This document shows, in pieces, positions 36,201 to 43,751 of a stretch of 64,000 nt of DNA. Within the stretch, counting starts at the first letter, position 1; each line of letters opens with the position of its first letter. A program made the translations under genes and the position numbers. Below the pieces are notes generated by a model, which made no database searches, was not told the origin of the DNA, and worked only from the letters and a program-made list of their open reading frames with translations. The stretch is from Malania oleifera (Eukaryota > Streptophyta > Magnoliopsida > Santalales > Ximeniaceae), in the NCBI RefSeq assembly GCF_029873635.1, contig NC_080425.1, positions 43,914,402 to 43,978,401 on the forward strand, written 5' to 3'.

Positions 36201-37683
36201 TGGGGTCTTCTGGCACTTGAGCAACTGAGATCTCTCTCATATGCGCACATGCACACACTAACAAATCTTTAATCTTCTGGCACTGGAGCTTCTTAGGACT
36301 TGTCTCATACCTCTTTCTGCCCCTCTTGAGGACATCCAATTACTTTGTACAATGTAGATTCTCCTCCCCTTTCAAGAACCCTTCAACGAAGACATAATTT
36401 AAACCACATCATTGTTGGGATTTGATCTAGATTCTGTTCAGTAATGTTGTGTCGAAAGTATTGTCAAAAAATCACTTTACAGAAGCTACTATGGCTTTTC
36501 TCTCAAAAATGCTACTTGATCATGTTTTGCAAAGGCTGATGTTAGTAGCTGCTGTGCTCTATTGTGTCTGGTGAATATTTTCTTAAATGACAATGCTGGA
36601 AAGTAACAATCATTAATTTAATAGGCAACTTCCAAACAAAGCAAATTCTCAAATTCTGCTTCAGGGCAGCAGTTTCTTCTTGAGAAGCGCGTCCCCTTTT
36701 TACCCAACACTTAAAAATGGTACTTTTGCTATCCAAGAGCAGCTGTCTGAACAGCAGCACTGCCAAAAGGAACCACAGTTAAACTGTTGGAACTAGTGCT
36801 TTACAAATGTAAACTAAGCACGATTCATGACAAAAGGGAAAAGCTAAATCATATTGATCATTGTACATTTGGTTTGAACTGCAGAAGTGATACCAATGAG
36901 AGCCATAGTTGAGGTCTTGGAACTAGTGCTTTGTAACTGAGATCATATCATGGCAAAAGTGGGATAAAATCACATTCGTATGCATTATACATTTGTGGTT
37001 TGGCTCACTAATAAAATTGTATGATTTATGTGAGTTTCAATTTGCAGGTATTTATCAGCAACTATTTGTGGGTTTAGAGAAGTGCAACGACGATCAATAT
37101 CAATTGAGGTATTATTCAGTTAACCCTAAACTGATCTGGTTTATGATCGAGATTGACATTGTGAAAAAATCCCAAAAGTTTCAAGATTTTATGTAATATT
37201 TTTGCATGAAATTTCATTACAGAAAAGCTCGATGATTGAATTCTCATTCTATTAGTAATATACTAGGCCTGGGCATGGTGCAATGCCTGTGCCCTGCAGG
37301 CTGCAGCTTATGGTAGTAAAGTCTATAAATATGACAAATTATGAATCTATTCATTATTAAAATTAAGTTGTGAGAAGATGTGAAATGACCTTTTAGAATA
37401 ATATGAGGAAAAAACACATTAAAAACAGCCTCCAGTTCCTTTTATTATTAGTATGTTTGTGTGTATATATCATGGTAAGATTCAGTCACATTTTTCCCCT
37501 TGTTCGACGCTGCAGGTTGGTATGCAAAATTCATCACTAGGTGTCGTTCTGGCTACATCCCATTTTACCTCACCAATGGTTGCATTGCCACCTGCCATGT
37601 CTGCTGTAATTATGAATATCATGGGTAGCAGTTTGGGTCTCTTTTGGAAATATATTGATCCATCTGATTCAAAGAAAATATAG
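5840..37683 (+). CDS. BASS1: Plastid bile acid:Na+ symporter family protein, BASS1-like (7 exons)
   Basis: Joined exons 5840-6235, 6890-7030, 14706-14861, 14954-15075, 15191-15352, 37048-37108 and 37516-37683 give 1206 nt, 401 residues plus TAG. All introns are GT-AG. Introns 1-3 and 6 are phase 0; introns 4 and 5 are phase 2. The ATG at 5840 was chosen because an in-frame TAG lies three codons upstream. Residues 1-60 are Ser/Arg/Pro-rich with almost no acidic residues, as in chloroplast transit peptides. The rest is hydrophobic, consistent with the ten-helix SBF fold. CCPGGTASN (exon 2 end) and SIEVGMQNSSLG (exon 6/7 junction) match the two broken-helix motifs; in bacterial ASBT homologues, family knowledge places Glu and Gln of the second among the Na+ ligands, here Glu346 and Gln350. 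Length and sequence fit BASS1; the substrate is not shown by sequence. No inactivating change was seen. Intron 5 is packed with transposons, so correct splicing needs RNA evidence. Confidence 0.88.
6236..6889 (+). other. BASS1-like intron 1 (654 bp)
   Basis: GT...TTTAACCAG boundaries, T-rich, with no repeat or gene recognised inside. Confidence 0.8.
6890..7030 (+). CDS. BASS1: BASS1-like exon 2 (residues 133-179)
   Basis: Starts ILFGCIAQYTIMP and ends CCPGGTASNV, the first conserved SBF-family motif of the Na+/substrate site. Donor GTAAGA at 7031, phase 0 at both ends. Confidence 0.88.
7828..7875 (+). repeat. Near-perfect 20-bp inverted repeat (hairpin) in intron 2
   Basis: Arm 7828-7847 (GATGCAGGACCAAATGTCCA) pairs with arm 7856-7875 across an 8-nt loop, with a single U-G wobble in RNA form. 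Flanking bases do not extend the stem. It lies in the sense orientation of the BASS1-like intron. Nothing shows a function. Confidence 0.85.
7883..7993. repeat. Dispersed repeat in intron 2, copy 1
   Basis: Shares a diverged block with 10224-10345: AACAAAAAT.., ACTTTC.TAAATAC.AATACC.., CCCAAAT.AAA..ATAC.., ending near TGCATTA/TGCATCA. After it comes CCTTCCCCCGTTG, which could be an antisense polypurine tract, so this may be the edge of an old retroelement. Class unresolved. Confidence 0.45.
7994..10223. other. Intron 2 interior, no gene recognised
   Basis: No domain, LTR pair or inverted terminal repeat was seen. Open frames here (for example around 9264-9583 on both strands) are short and match nothing I know. 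A phrase resembling a Pol III B box (GTTTGAATCACAAA near 9952) is too weak to call a SINE. Confidence 0.5.
10224..10345. repeat. Dispersed repeat in intron 2, copy 2
   Basis: Diverged second copy of the block at 7883-7993, same orientation, about 2.3 kb downstream. Confidence 0.45.
10498..11160 (+). mobile_element. Fragment of a gypsy-type retroelement (polyprotein end plus LTR-like DNA)
   Basis: Positions 10517-10637 read MNQQAPIARDDLHMPSGPIT then RVRAKQVKEAMQGLIEKLLE. This resembles the conserved GPMTRARAKK..EALNGLI tail I recall from plant Ty3/gypsy polyproteins. Downstream DNA to about 11160 looks like an LTR: a gene-free A/T-rich start, a tandem repeat, TCTATAAGTAGCCAACTCTC (TATA-like) and a conserved CACCGAACTTATCAAAGGTG end. 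No internal region or second LTR remains, so it is a degenerate relic inside intron 2. Confidence 0.5.
10815..10915 (+). repeat. Short tandem duplication with CATGGCA repeats
   Basis: The unit TTGCACATGTTTCATTAAATGACATGGCA occurs twice (about 10825 and 10881). CACATGG heptamers are repeated several times between the copies. Confidence 0.7.
11290..11480. mobile_element. Possible MITE-like AGGAATA/TATTCC-rich block
   Basis: AAGGAATAGACAAGGAATAAC at the left and CTATTCCATCCAACCAAATGA at the right are rich in complementary GGAATA/TATTCC words. The right part resembles the ends of common plant MITEs whose edges read CTATTCCATCCAACCAAA. Exact terminal repeats and a TSD could not be fixed. Confidence 0.35.
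12475..12650 (+). mobile_element. tRNA-derived SINE-like sequence in intron 2
   Basis: TGGCAAGTCGAG (12491-12502) resembles a Pol III A box and GGTTCAAGTCT (12526-12536) a B box, with the roughly 25-bp spacing seen in plant SINEs. AGGAGGTCAAGGGTTCAAGTC is close to the head of several angiosperm SINE families as I recall them. The 3' end and TSD were not identified. Confidence 0.45.
12660..14240. other. Intron 2 distal part, no gene recognised
   Basis: AT-rich DNA with many short A/T runs (especially 13560-14100). No coding, LTR or terminal-repeat signal was seen. Confidence 0.55.
14250..14273 (+). repeat. TTC microsatellite
   Basis: About eight TTC/CTT units, followed by further T/C-rich sequence, some 430 bp upstream of the intron 2 acceptor. 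Confidence 0.85.
14706..14861 (+). CDS. BASS1: BASS1-like exon 3 (residues 180-231)
   Basis: Follows TTGCAG; continues ASNV into VTLIAQGDVPLSIVVTACTT, the helix after the CCPGGTASN motif. Ends LSLSTLQ, donor GTGAAT at 14862, phase 0. Confidence 0.87.
14954..15075 (+). CDS. BASS1: BASS1-like exon 4 (residues 232-271 and part of 272)
   Basis: Follows TCCTCTAG; VVVAPILLGSYLQRAFPAAV then a helix ending ASSLLAC. Donor GTATTG at 15076; codon 272 (Ser) is split AG|T across intron 4 (115 bp). Confidence 0.86.
15191..15352 (+). CDS. BASS1: BASS1-like exon 5 (part of residue 272 to part of 326)
   Basis: Follows GGTTGCAG; SVFSENVVRFKSSMIESLLA, then the helix GELGVIILSVVLLHFTGFLV. Donor GTATGA at 15353; codon 326 (Gly) is split GG|G across the 21.7-kb intron 5. 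Confidence 0.86.
15785..15959 (-). mobile_element. 3' LTR of copia D
   Basis: On the minus strand it starts TGTTGATGGTTATTTTAGTC directly after a polypurine tract (GCTTGAGGGCGAG, 15960-15975). It contains ATTATAAATAGAGGGAGAGA (TATA-like) and ends near a GAT/ATC trinucleotide run (15791-15808). The inner edge is clear; the outer edge is approximate. Confidence 0.6.
15960..16735 (-). pseudogene. Copia D RNase H region (decayed)
   Basis: Minus-strand fragments include QTKHIEFDCLSVWEKLVKKL, then ITTTNLQLADLFTKVLG and FICNKLEVYDIYAPA just before the polypurine tract. This is the conserved carboxyl end of copia polyproteins. Several stops interrupt it. Confidence 0.75.
16736..20686 (+). mobile_element. 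Ty1/copia element E with short LTRs, nested in D
   Basis: 5' LTR 16736-16884 and 3' LTR 20522-20686 both begin TGTTAGAG, contain TTAATTAGTGAGAGTTA and end ..CA. A PBS-like TGGTATTAGAGC follows at 16885 (canonical initiator-Met PBS TGGTATCAGAGC). The polypurine tract GAGGGGGAG precedes the 3' LTR (20513-20521). Flanks GATCC (16731-16735) and AATCC (20687-20691) are a 4/5 TSD. The interior keeps gag, part of integrase and RNase H, but most of reverse transcriptase is deleted around 19600-19800. Confidence 0.85.
17491..20514 (+). pseudogene. Gag-pol remnant of copia E
   Basis: Gag starts near ATG 17491 (ITTQKLDGKNYVQWSKAVRF) and continues in another frame (EDALIISLLWNSMEQQ). A decayed protease region with a DATDH-like remnant lies near 18560. 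Integrase shows NGVVERKNRDILEITHTL and VFWSDVVLAACYLINRIP (19390-19545). After a deletion, the RT tail (VLDLLDETGLLGSKPVDTPM, near 19770-19830) and RNase H follow (AESKYRAMTHTTCELVWLKN, then TKHIEVDSHFVSEKLVKKLI). Stops and frame changes are frequent, so it makes no working polyprotein. Confidence 0.8.
20687..21677 (-). pseudogene. Copia D reverse transcriptase region (decayed)
   Basis: On the minus strand: NDTWELVPLPLDKTVVG (near 21190), a remnant of LYGLKQSPKAW (QSPKAWFGQLSVV, near 20900) and FQTKDSGLLKCF (near 20810) are copia RT landmarks. TCTEHPISKFV (near 21380) is the variable linker before RT. Frameshifts and stops are present. The piece continues the RNase H region across copia E and the integrase across hAT F. 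Confidence 0.7.
21793..21874. repeat. Subterminal palindromes of hAT F
   Basis: Two inverted repeats share the word CCATTACGG: arms of 10 bp with 2-bp spacer (21793-21814) and arms of 13 bp with 8-bp spacer (21841-21853 / 21862-21874). The related GGCTGTTACATAGC and TGGTTGTTACGTAGC lie at 21693-21725. Repeated subterminal words near hAT ends usually bind transposase; that role is inferred. Confidence 0.8.
22839..23105 (+). mobile_element. 5' LTR of copia G
   Basis: Contains a U3 with TATA-like TTATATATAATATAC near 23046-23060. Compared with the 3' LTR it differs by a few substitutions and a 3-bp indel (TACTTTCC versus TACTACTTTCC). Confidence 0.9.
23766..27889 (+). pseudogene. Gag-pol polyprotein of copia G (many stops)
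   Basis: Order along the strand is gag-PR-INT-RT-RH, the Ty1/copia order. Gag starts at ATG 23766 (MDSSLVSAKFTDNNYSTWAF); after a frame change near 23830 it continues ELFLKGKDLWGHIDG. Zinc knuckles CFCYKEFGHIAAN and CKKKGHIIKEC lie near 24480-24560. Protease YVDSGALNHMT is at 24787. The GAG-pre-integrase motif VWHRRLGHPNTQILSHVL is near 25172. Decayed integrase is at 25350-25800. RT includes MNVKNAFLHKDLKECIYVKP and the catalytic VYVDDIVIIGSD (near 26930). RNase H includes KSSTESEYRAIALACSEIIW. The first knuckle has lost its final Cys (Ser codons around 24520). At least a dozen stops or shifts make it inactive. Confidence 0.9.
27894..28163 (+). mobile_element. 3' LTR of copia G
   Basis: Begins TGTCAACGG after GAGGGGGGC and ends TTTGACA before the TSD copy TGCAT. 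Confidence 0.9.
28489..31655 (+). pseudogene. hAT transposase remnant (BED finger, DUF659, dimerisation region)
   Basis: The BED-type finger shows CKLCEKIAKEGIT then KQHL near 28590-28640. An acidic/basic linker follows (28659-28841). Near 29340-29500, RGVTIMCDGWLGPTIEYIIN and FLVYCNRCTVFHKLVDAFDV match the DUF659 core with its first catalytic Asp. EENVVQVVTDNEAAIKVGGK (29660-29710) carries the second Asp, and AAHCIDFILENIGKKK follows. The dimerisation region (EWWIYYGMCALELHRIAIRV, then SQTISASNYERNWS, 30755-30870) includes the Glu expected as third catalytic residue. Frame changes and stops break it, and AT-rich gaps at 29500-29620 and 30520-30600 may be introns. Such proteins cut and paste the element at its inverted repeats. 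Confidence 0.8.
31860..32228. other. Right non-coding end of hAT F
   Basis: No coding potential. It contains CCATTATGCCC and CCTATTACGTAATAC near 32140-32170, echoing the left subterminal words, before the right inverted repeat. Confidence 0.5.
32242..33018 (-). pseudogene. Copia D integrase region (decayed)
   Basis: On the minus strand: HTPKQNGVADRKN then ILEVTQTL (near 32510-32560) is the copia integrase block around the catalytic Glu position. Here Glu of ..NGVAERKN is replaced by Asp, consistent with decay. Upstream, CSKLGFRYFTTFDDHSRMTW-like residues (32740-32800) correspond to the core with its catalytic Asp pair. Confidence 0.75.
33019..34955 (-). mobile_element. Solo LTR A2 (minus orientation)
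   Basis: Plus strand starts TGTTAGTTTTGGTGTATTCC and ends GACCTATAAGGTCAACA, the reverse complement of LTR A1 ends. Flanks GTGGC (33014-33018) and GTGAC (34956-34960) are a 4/5 TSD. Joining the flanks rejoins copia D between its protease and integrase parts. A minus-strand TATTTATAG lies near 34112. A GGTCGACCGA-type array lies at 34230-34590. Confidence 0.87.
34230..34590. repeat. GGTCGACCGA-type array in LTR A2
   Basis: Roughly 14 copies of GGTCGACC or decayed versions (GGTCGGCC, GGTTGACC, GGTCAACC) occur at about 20-35 bp spacing. CpG-to-TpG/CpA changes account for many variants, as expected for methylated repeats. Confidence 0.85.
34956..35372 (-). pseudogene. Copia D protease region (decayed)
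   Basis: On the minus strand near 35330-35280, VINSFVVDPMT aligns with the copia protease block W(I/V)(I/L)DSGA(S/T)DHMT; the catalytic DSG is lost (Asn-Ser-Phe). ISLSLVSYIPKFLFNLMSV (near 35140) and IGTRCEAGG (near 35010) follow, as in other copia elements. Confidence 0.7.
35373..36172 (-). mobile_element. LTR-like block of an unclassified retroelement
   Basis: Minus strand starts TGTTGACACCCTATTTTGTC (36172 downward), has a TATA-like CTATTTAAAGGGG (35815-35828) followed by a purine-rich leader, and may end TTATCTCA at 35373. Those look like LTR features, but no TSD, PBS or coding region was found. The right side begins with a perfect short palindrome (AGGGTGT-CA-ACACCCT, 36161-36176). Confidence 0.4.
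36173..37047. other. Distal intron 5, including a local duplication
   Basis: No coding feature. GGAACTAGTGCTTT occurs at 36788 and 36918, each followed by a diverged 70-85 bp block ending in ..ACATTTG.GGTTT, a 130-bp-offset direct duplication. The end (37030-37047) is the T-rich tract and TTTGCAG acceptor of intron 5. Confidence 0.6.
37048..37108 (+). CDS. BASS1: BASS1-like exon 6 (part of residue 326 to 346)
   Basis: A 61-bp exon after TTTGCAG: GYLSATICGFREVQRRSISI then Glu346. Donor GTATTA at 37109. The phase-2 join with exon 5, 21.7 kb upstream, restores Gly and the frame exactly. Confidence 0.85.
37516..37683 (+). CDS. BASS1: BASS1-like exon 7 (residues 347-401)
   Basis: Follows GCTGCAG; VGMQNSSLGVVLATSHF completes the second Na+-site motif begun in exon 6. 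The last helices and a short hydrophilic tail (DPSDSKKI) end at TAG 37681-37683. Confidence 0.88.
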   Translation, partial: VGMQNSSLGVVLATSHFTSPMVALPPAMSAVIMNIMGSSLGLFWKYIDPSDSKKI

Positions 37684-38160
37684 TGTCCTAGAGTTAATGA
37701 TAAAGAAAGAGCTAGTTGAACCGTACATATGATTCTGCTTCTCTCCCTGTTGATGGTCTTTTAAGTATTTGTACTTCAATTTCCCCTTGACAAAAGCTTC
37801 ATGTGCCGGGCAGACTCGAGGACAGATACAGACAGACTGGAATGGAGTCCAAAATATCACAATAAACGCTTCTGGAAACCAATGGTTCCGAAATGAGCTG
37901 GAGCTATTGATCACCAAACTGATCTAACTTGCTTTTAAATTGAATTGCAATTGAAATCAAAATGCAATCAATGTGCTGTCGTATCTTCATCAGTTTGATT
38001 GGATTCTTGTGAAAACTCGGTGTCGGGGGAATGAACAGTTTATCGTATTGATGGTTTCTGTTTTCCAGGGATCGACCCAGGATCTATTATGCAGAGGGCG
38101 TCCTTTGTAAAATAAAAAAGTAAATTATGATGCAATATTTTACACTAGCGCATTTCATCC
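37684..38160 (+). other. Probable 3' UTR of the BASS1-like gene
   Basis: AATAAA at 37861-37866 and 38111-38116 are candidate poly(A) signals; neither can be preferred from sequence alone. Confidence 0.4.
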
Positions 38161-39830
38161 TTTAAGGAACTGTTTTCACAAAAATATTTAGACTTCAATG
38201 TTATGTCCAGGTTAGAAATTCATATCCTAAAATTAAGCATGACATATTTCTTGTAGCATTATATTGCAAATAAAAATGTTTGTGGCTGTCTTGGTTTTTG
38301 TTTTTTTATATACTAAAATTAGATAAAATTTGTAGAATAATTTAATATATTTATCTATTGAAAGAGTAGAAATTTAGTCACCCTGTTTAGAATATTTGAC
38401 AATAAAATGTAAAAAAGGCTTTCTATTTAAATAGAAAACAAAATTTATGAAGTTCAAAATTGTTTGTCTATTTTTAATAACAGAAGTAAATTTTTGAAGT
38501 TTTCAATGGGATGCTAATGATATTTTTTTAATTTTAAAATCCTACAACATAGACAATTAGTATATATTTTATTAAAAAAATTGAACAAGGATTTTTAATA
38601 TGCTTTACTTATCACTATTATTGGAAAAAAGATAGATTTTGAATGTATTAAAATTCAATTTATAATTACTGACAACTAATGCAAAGTTAGCTGCAATTAT
38701 TACATGGATTTTTTTGATATCAATATAAAAGTAAAACATAATTTGCATTATTATTAAAAAATAGTTTAATTTATATATATTATGAACTAATTTATGTTTG
38801 TTAAATGTTTAGATGTTAAAGTTCCTAATGTTTTTGTTGCCTTAGAATTTTTTTAAAAATAATTTAGAATATTTATGAAAATATATGACTGATGTAAAAT
38901 TTCATACCATAAAACACGACAAATTCACAAGCAACAAAGAAAATAAATATTCATACCACATATGAAGTGGTCTCGATATCTATTTGGCTTAGAAGTATTT
39001 TTATTCAATCCAATTTACATGTACATTTTATCCAACCAAATTTTATAAGGGTTCAATGAAAACACACAATAAATGATTGATATATCCTAAGGATTCATGG
39101 GCGCCTTTGTTTTTTTGCTTTCCTATTTATTACTATTCCATGTTGTAATAGCTTGCAAAACCCACTGTGAAGTAGACCATATAACATACATTAAGCTCCT
39201 TTTCTTGTACAAGGAACCCTACTTATTTGCACCCTCCCTTTATTTGTCTTAGAACATTGGTCAAAACTCAAGAAGTCTGACCCTTCTTAATGTGAGTTTC
39301 TATGGAATAGTTTCTATTGAAACAATGCACAAGAAATTCTTCTAGTATCTTTGATATAAGCTTTCTTGAGACAATAAAAAACCTTCGTTTAAAAAAACGA
39401 AAATTCTAAGGATCTATACTCTGAGCAGGTATGTGGCCTCACCTTTATCCCTTATTTTAAAAGTGAACACAAACATTATTTAGTGGGGTCTTACGCTATA
39501 ATCTAATTAATAATAATTTTATTTAAAATTTATTTTTAAAATCATATCTCGTGCATAGCATGCATCTCTACTAGCAATATATTATAGACGTATACTCATT
39601 CACACTTATGCATAGATCATGTATTCTTATACCAAATGAATTAACAAAATATAGGAAAAAAAATATACTTGCACCCTTTAATGTATCTTCATGATTGTAA
39701 AAAAGTTCTTTCCTTTAACAAAAAGTAGTTAAATCTAGCGGATATTATTGCATATGACACATGAATTAATGGCTAATAATTTTTAAGATAAAATTACGCT
39801 TAGAAGTCTAACAAATATTATTATTAATAA
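38161..39830. other. Intergenic AT-rich DNA
   Basis: No gene, LTR end or terminal inverted repeat recognised between the host gene and element B. Confidence 0.6.
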
Positions 39831-39904
39831 TGTAGAAACCTGAATAATTATAGTAATTAATAATGACAAAAGGAGAGAAAATGAATTTTTAAAAGGAATT
39901 TTAG

Positions 39905-40060
39905 TGGGGTCTCGTCAATGAGTGAAGAAGTACTCGTCGACAGGGACGTGTGTCTCGTCGACAAGGAGAAGTGTTCATCAGCGAGACTCCTTCTTGGACT
40001 CGTCGACGAGGAGATGTGGCTCGTCGACAAGGAGATGTGGCTCGTCGACAAGGCCACGTG
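39905..40060. repeat. TCGTCGACGA cluster in U3 of element B
   Basis: CTCGTCGACAAGGAGA, CTCGTCGACGAGGAGA and similar units lie directly upstream of the TATA box. Three of them are near-tandem at 40000-40055. Confidence 0.85.
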
Positions 40061-40825
40061 GACAAGCATTCTATAAAGGCCCAAAGTTCATTTCTGCGAG
40101 AGAATCACATGCAGAATTTTACTTTCTCTCTCTAACCCGTCCCCCTTTGCCTTCTCTCCAGGTTTTTGGCCCGATTCTTCGCCGGTTTGACGATCCGAAG
40201 CCGCCACGCTACTCTTGAGAAGTTTCTCTTCATATCTACATGAATAGATCGTTGGTTAGGCCAACTTAGACACCATCTAAAAATTTGGGTAAGTTAGTTA
40301 TTTTAATAATTATTAAGCTAAATGGTATTTCTGGGCTGAGAAAAGGTATTAGATAGGTTATACTAAAGTTTTGTTGGGGGAAGTGTAAATTTCAGGGTGT
40401 TGAACAAGGAACACCATGGGTGTAATTTTGGAGTAATTGGTGGGCTTCCTAATGGATCAGGTAAGGGTATAAACTAAGTCGGTATTTTCATGAAATTATT
40501 TACCATATTACAACATTTATTTTTAGAAATTATGTATGTATTAGCACATGTTTGGGAATATTGCTGTTGAACAGGAAAATGGATTTGATGTTATTTATCA
40601 AGAAATATGATTTCAGGGCAGGTTTTATGTTTAAAACATTATTCATATTTGTGTGGCATGAGCATAATTTTCATGAAATTATATTATATCAGAATATTGT
40701 GAATTTCCCAAAATAAGCATGTTTTTCTTAGTTTTCAGGAAAACTATGAAAACAGTACAGGAACTATGTTTAAAGTATGGTATTGAAACAGTACATAGAT
40801 TTCAAAACTATATATGTTAAAGTAT

Positions 40826-40965
40826 ATGCCGGCGTAAGGGCTGTGATTTTACATGATATAATATGCCGGCGTAAAGGCCGAGGTTTTATATAATATGCTA
40901 TGTCGGCGTAAGGGCCGTGGTTTTACATGTTATACTATGCCGGCGCAAGGGCCGTGGTTTACATG
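40826..40965 (+). repeat. 37-bp minisatellite, about 4 units, in element B 5' LTR
   Basis: The unit begins ATGCCGGCGTAAGGGCCGTG followed by GTTTTACATGATATAAT. Units at about 40827, 40864, 40901 and 40938 are 80-90% alike by eye. The last unit is shortened. Confidence 0.9.
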
Positions 40966-41947
40966 ATATGTTTTGCGAAAGTTTATGAAAATATTATTAC
41001 GACAGATGTTATTATGAAACAGCTATGTATCATTATATAAAAATCACTATATGTTATCAAAACCCGGATGACTTGGTTTAAGCTTTCACAAAGCAAGGTA
41101 CCGTAGCAATATGTTCACGATCATGTGTATGTTAATGCTACCACATGTCGTAAGAGACTGTGGGAGAACGGCAGTCGATGTGGTTTCATGGTAGTACATG
41201 CGTCCATCTACAGTCCGGACCAGGAGGGGTAGACCCATCGTACTTATAGACTTATGTTGATCTAGCGTGGTTAGCTAACCATTGCTAGGTCCCGCATTCG
41301 AGCCGCACAACCTAGTCATGTGGGGGTAAAACATGACACCAGCCAGCTATTCATCCTGAGTGTTATGTAATGTACAGTTATATAAGATGATTTTCATGTA
41401 TAGAAACTTAGTATGTTATACCATGTTATGATAAATTATGTTTATCCAGATATGATACAAATAGTTTTACAAAATATGATTTATGAACTGATACATGTAT
41501 AACACGAAAATACTTTTTTTGCCACACACTGATGTTAGTTTATTTCCCTTACCGAGAGGTTTCTCACCCCAACTATATAAACATTTCAAGAAACCCGGAT
41601 AGAAGAGCGGATAGAGCTCCGCAGCGTTAGAGGTCGACTGTTCTACCCTATCAGAAGGGTAAGTAGCTATGCTAGGGTCTGATGGATTTTTGGGTTATGA
41701 CCCTAGGACACTTTTTGGTCTTTTTGGGATGTGTATATGTATATGACTGATTTGGTAGAACTCTGGTATTGTGTTGGTTGGATGACTTGAAATGTATATG
41801 ATGGATGTTTTTTGCTGCTTAGGTATCAGAGGTGTATGACTGGTTTATTCCCTGTACCCACGGGTTTAGGTGAATTATGTTTATGGATATTATGAATGTT
41901 TTATGTGAAAAAAAATATTATATGGTAAAATAGGCGGGTCGTTACAG

Positions 41948-41963
41948 TTTGGTATCAAAACCT
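41948..41963 (+). other. Primer-binding site of element B
   Basis: TTTGGTATCAAAACC one base after the LTR end resembles the Met-tRNA PBS (TTTGGTATCAGAGCC) used by many plant chromoviruses, with two differences. Confidence 0.7.
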
Positions 41964-42252
41964 AGGTTGCTAGGTTCTGTAAACTTTAGAATGCAGCGAA
42001 AACAATACTAGAGTATAAGAAAAGGATTTTAGGTTTTGTTCTGCAGTTTGGAGGCAGGATTTCCATGATGGTTTCTGTGTTTTTCCTAGGGTAACGATTT
42101 CAGGAAAGTCATAGCAAACCATTGTCGGGTTGTGTTTCTAAAGTGCAGGACTGAATCTTGAATTAAGAAAAAGATGTAAAGATAGGGGATTTTGCGTAGA
42201 TGTGTAAATTATAAGAATAGGGTCCTGAGCCATGTTTGTTGTCTTTTCAAGA

Positions 42253-43450
42253 TGAACCTTGGAGGAGGTAGTGCCCATGCAAGCGATAGTGACGGTGCAG
42301 GCCCTCAAATGCAGGTGGGGCTAATTCAGATGCAATATTACGTAGTGTCACTTAGCATGTTATGACTGAGATTGCTAGGAGCTCTAGAGAGCAGGGAGGC
42401 CTATTTGCAGGCTATGGGTGCATGATAGAGAAATTCACCAAGATGAATCATCCAGCATTTTCAGGAGGTGTTGATCCTGCAGTCGCTGAAAATTGGATGC
42501 AAGAGATTGAAAATGTGTTGGTAGTTTTGCAGTGTATGGAGGAGCAGAGAGTCCTCTTCGCCACCTATAAAATGACAAGGGAGGCCGAGAGGTGGTGGAC
42601 TTCTGTGAAACTCCTGGAGCAGCAGAGGACAATGCCGATAACTATGACATGGGACCGATTTAAAGAATTATTCTTTGATAGATATTTTCTAGCCACTATT
42701 AGAGAGACCAAAGTGGAAGAGTTTCTGAATTTGAAGTAGGGACAGCAGTCAATTTAGAAGTATGCAGCGAGGTTCATAAAGTTGTCCCACTTCACCCCGT
42801 ATGTTGTTCCTGATGAAATAAAGAAGGCGAGACAGTTTAAGAGAGGTTTGAGGCGTGGAATATACAAGAAATTAGTAGCGTTGAATATACAAGATTTTGC
42901 CGAGTTGGTTGACATAGCAACATTGGCTGAAGCTAGTGAGTGGATAGATGCAGAGCAACAGGGACATAGGAAGAGATCTATGCCTTCAGGCTTCCAGTAA
43001 GGATCTAGGCAAGGTCAGTGGAGCAGAGGAAACTGTGGTAGAGGACAGAGGCAGGAGACTGGAGGTCGTGAGTTTCAGGCGGTGCAGAGTTTCCTTGTAT
43101 GTCAGACTTGTGGAAAGAGACACTTGGGAGAGTGTCGAGTGGGAAGAGTCGTCTGGTATCATTGCAGTGAGCAGAGCCATCTGCTGCGAGATTGCCTTAC
43201 ACCACCTGGTACTGCTCTTGCTCCCAGACCTTACTAGGGAGGCTATCAAATGCCCCGTGGAGGCCAGCAGAGGAATGTAGTTCCGGCGAGGGTCTATGCT
43301 TTGATGCTTGGAGATGCTGAGACCGCAAGTGACATCATGATAGGTACCTTTAACATTTTATCATATCAAGTGATTGTTTTATTTGATTCAGGTGCCACCC
43401 ACTCTTTTGTGTTTGCAGTCTATATTAAATTGTCTAGAAATGAGACATAG
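42253..43450 (+). pseudogene. Gag and protease region of element B
   Basis: Gag: FTKMNHPAFSGGVDPAVAEN then WMQEIENVL (42430-42530) is the retrotransposon gag fold; GLRRGIYKKLV lies near 42846. Knuckle-like CQTCGKRHLGEC and WYHCSEQSHLLRDC occur at about 43100-43195. Protease VLFDSGATHSFV (43376-43411) keeps the catalytic DSGA. In-frame stops (for example at 42738, 42998 and 43233) and frame changes interrupt the frame, so no full Gag can be made. Confidence 0.82.
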
Positions 43451-43751
43451 TTATTAGATGTAGAGTTGTTGGTTGCTACTCTGACAGGGTCAGTGGTGTA
43501 ATGTCGTAGGGTGCTCATGGGGTTATCCGATAGAAATTTAGGGGAGAGTACTGCTAGTTGATCTTATTGAGCTTAATATGCATGGATTTGATGTAATACT
43601 GGGTATGGATTGGCTGACAGCTAACTATGCTAATATTGACTGTCATTTGAAAGAAGTGATTTTTAGACCACCGGGGAAGCAAAAATTCAGATTTGTGGAA
43701 TCGCAGGTAAGTTCCCCGCCACAGTTAGTGTTAGCCATGTAGGCGAGAAGA

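Larger units (their letters stand above)
39831..41946 (+). mobile_element. 5' LTR of element B
   Basis: Starts TGTAGAAACCTGAATAATTA and ends GGGTCGTTACA. Contains the TCGTCGACGA cluster (39905-40060), TATAAA at 40072-40077, the 37-bp minisatellite (40826-40965) and the GAGAGGTTTCTCACCCC block near 41555 shared with the other family-B LTRs. About 2.1 kb. Confidence 0.9.

Noticed and set aside
39857..40218. Ser/Thr/Arg-rich frames on both strands
   Set aside because: They arise from the TCGTCGACGA cluster of the element B LTR.
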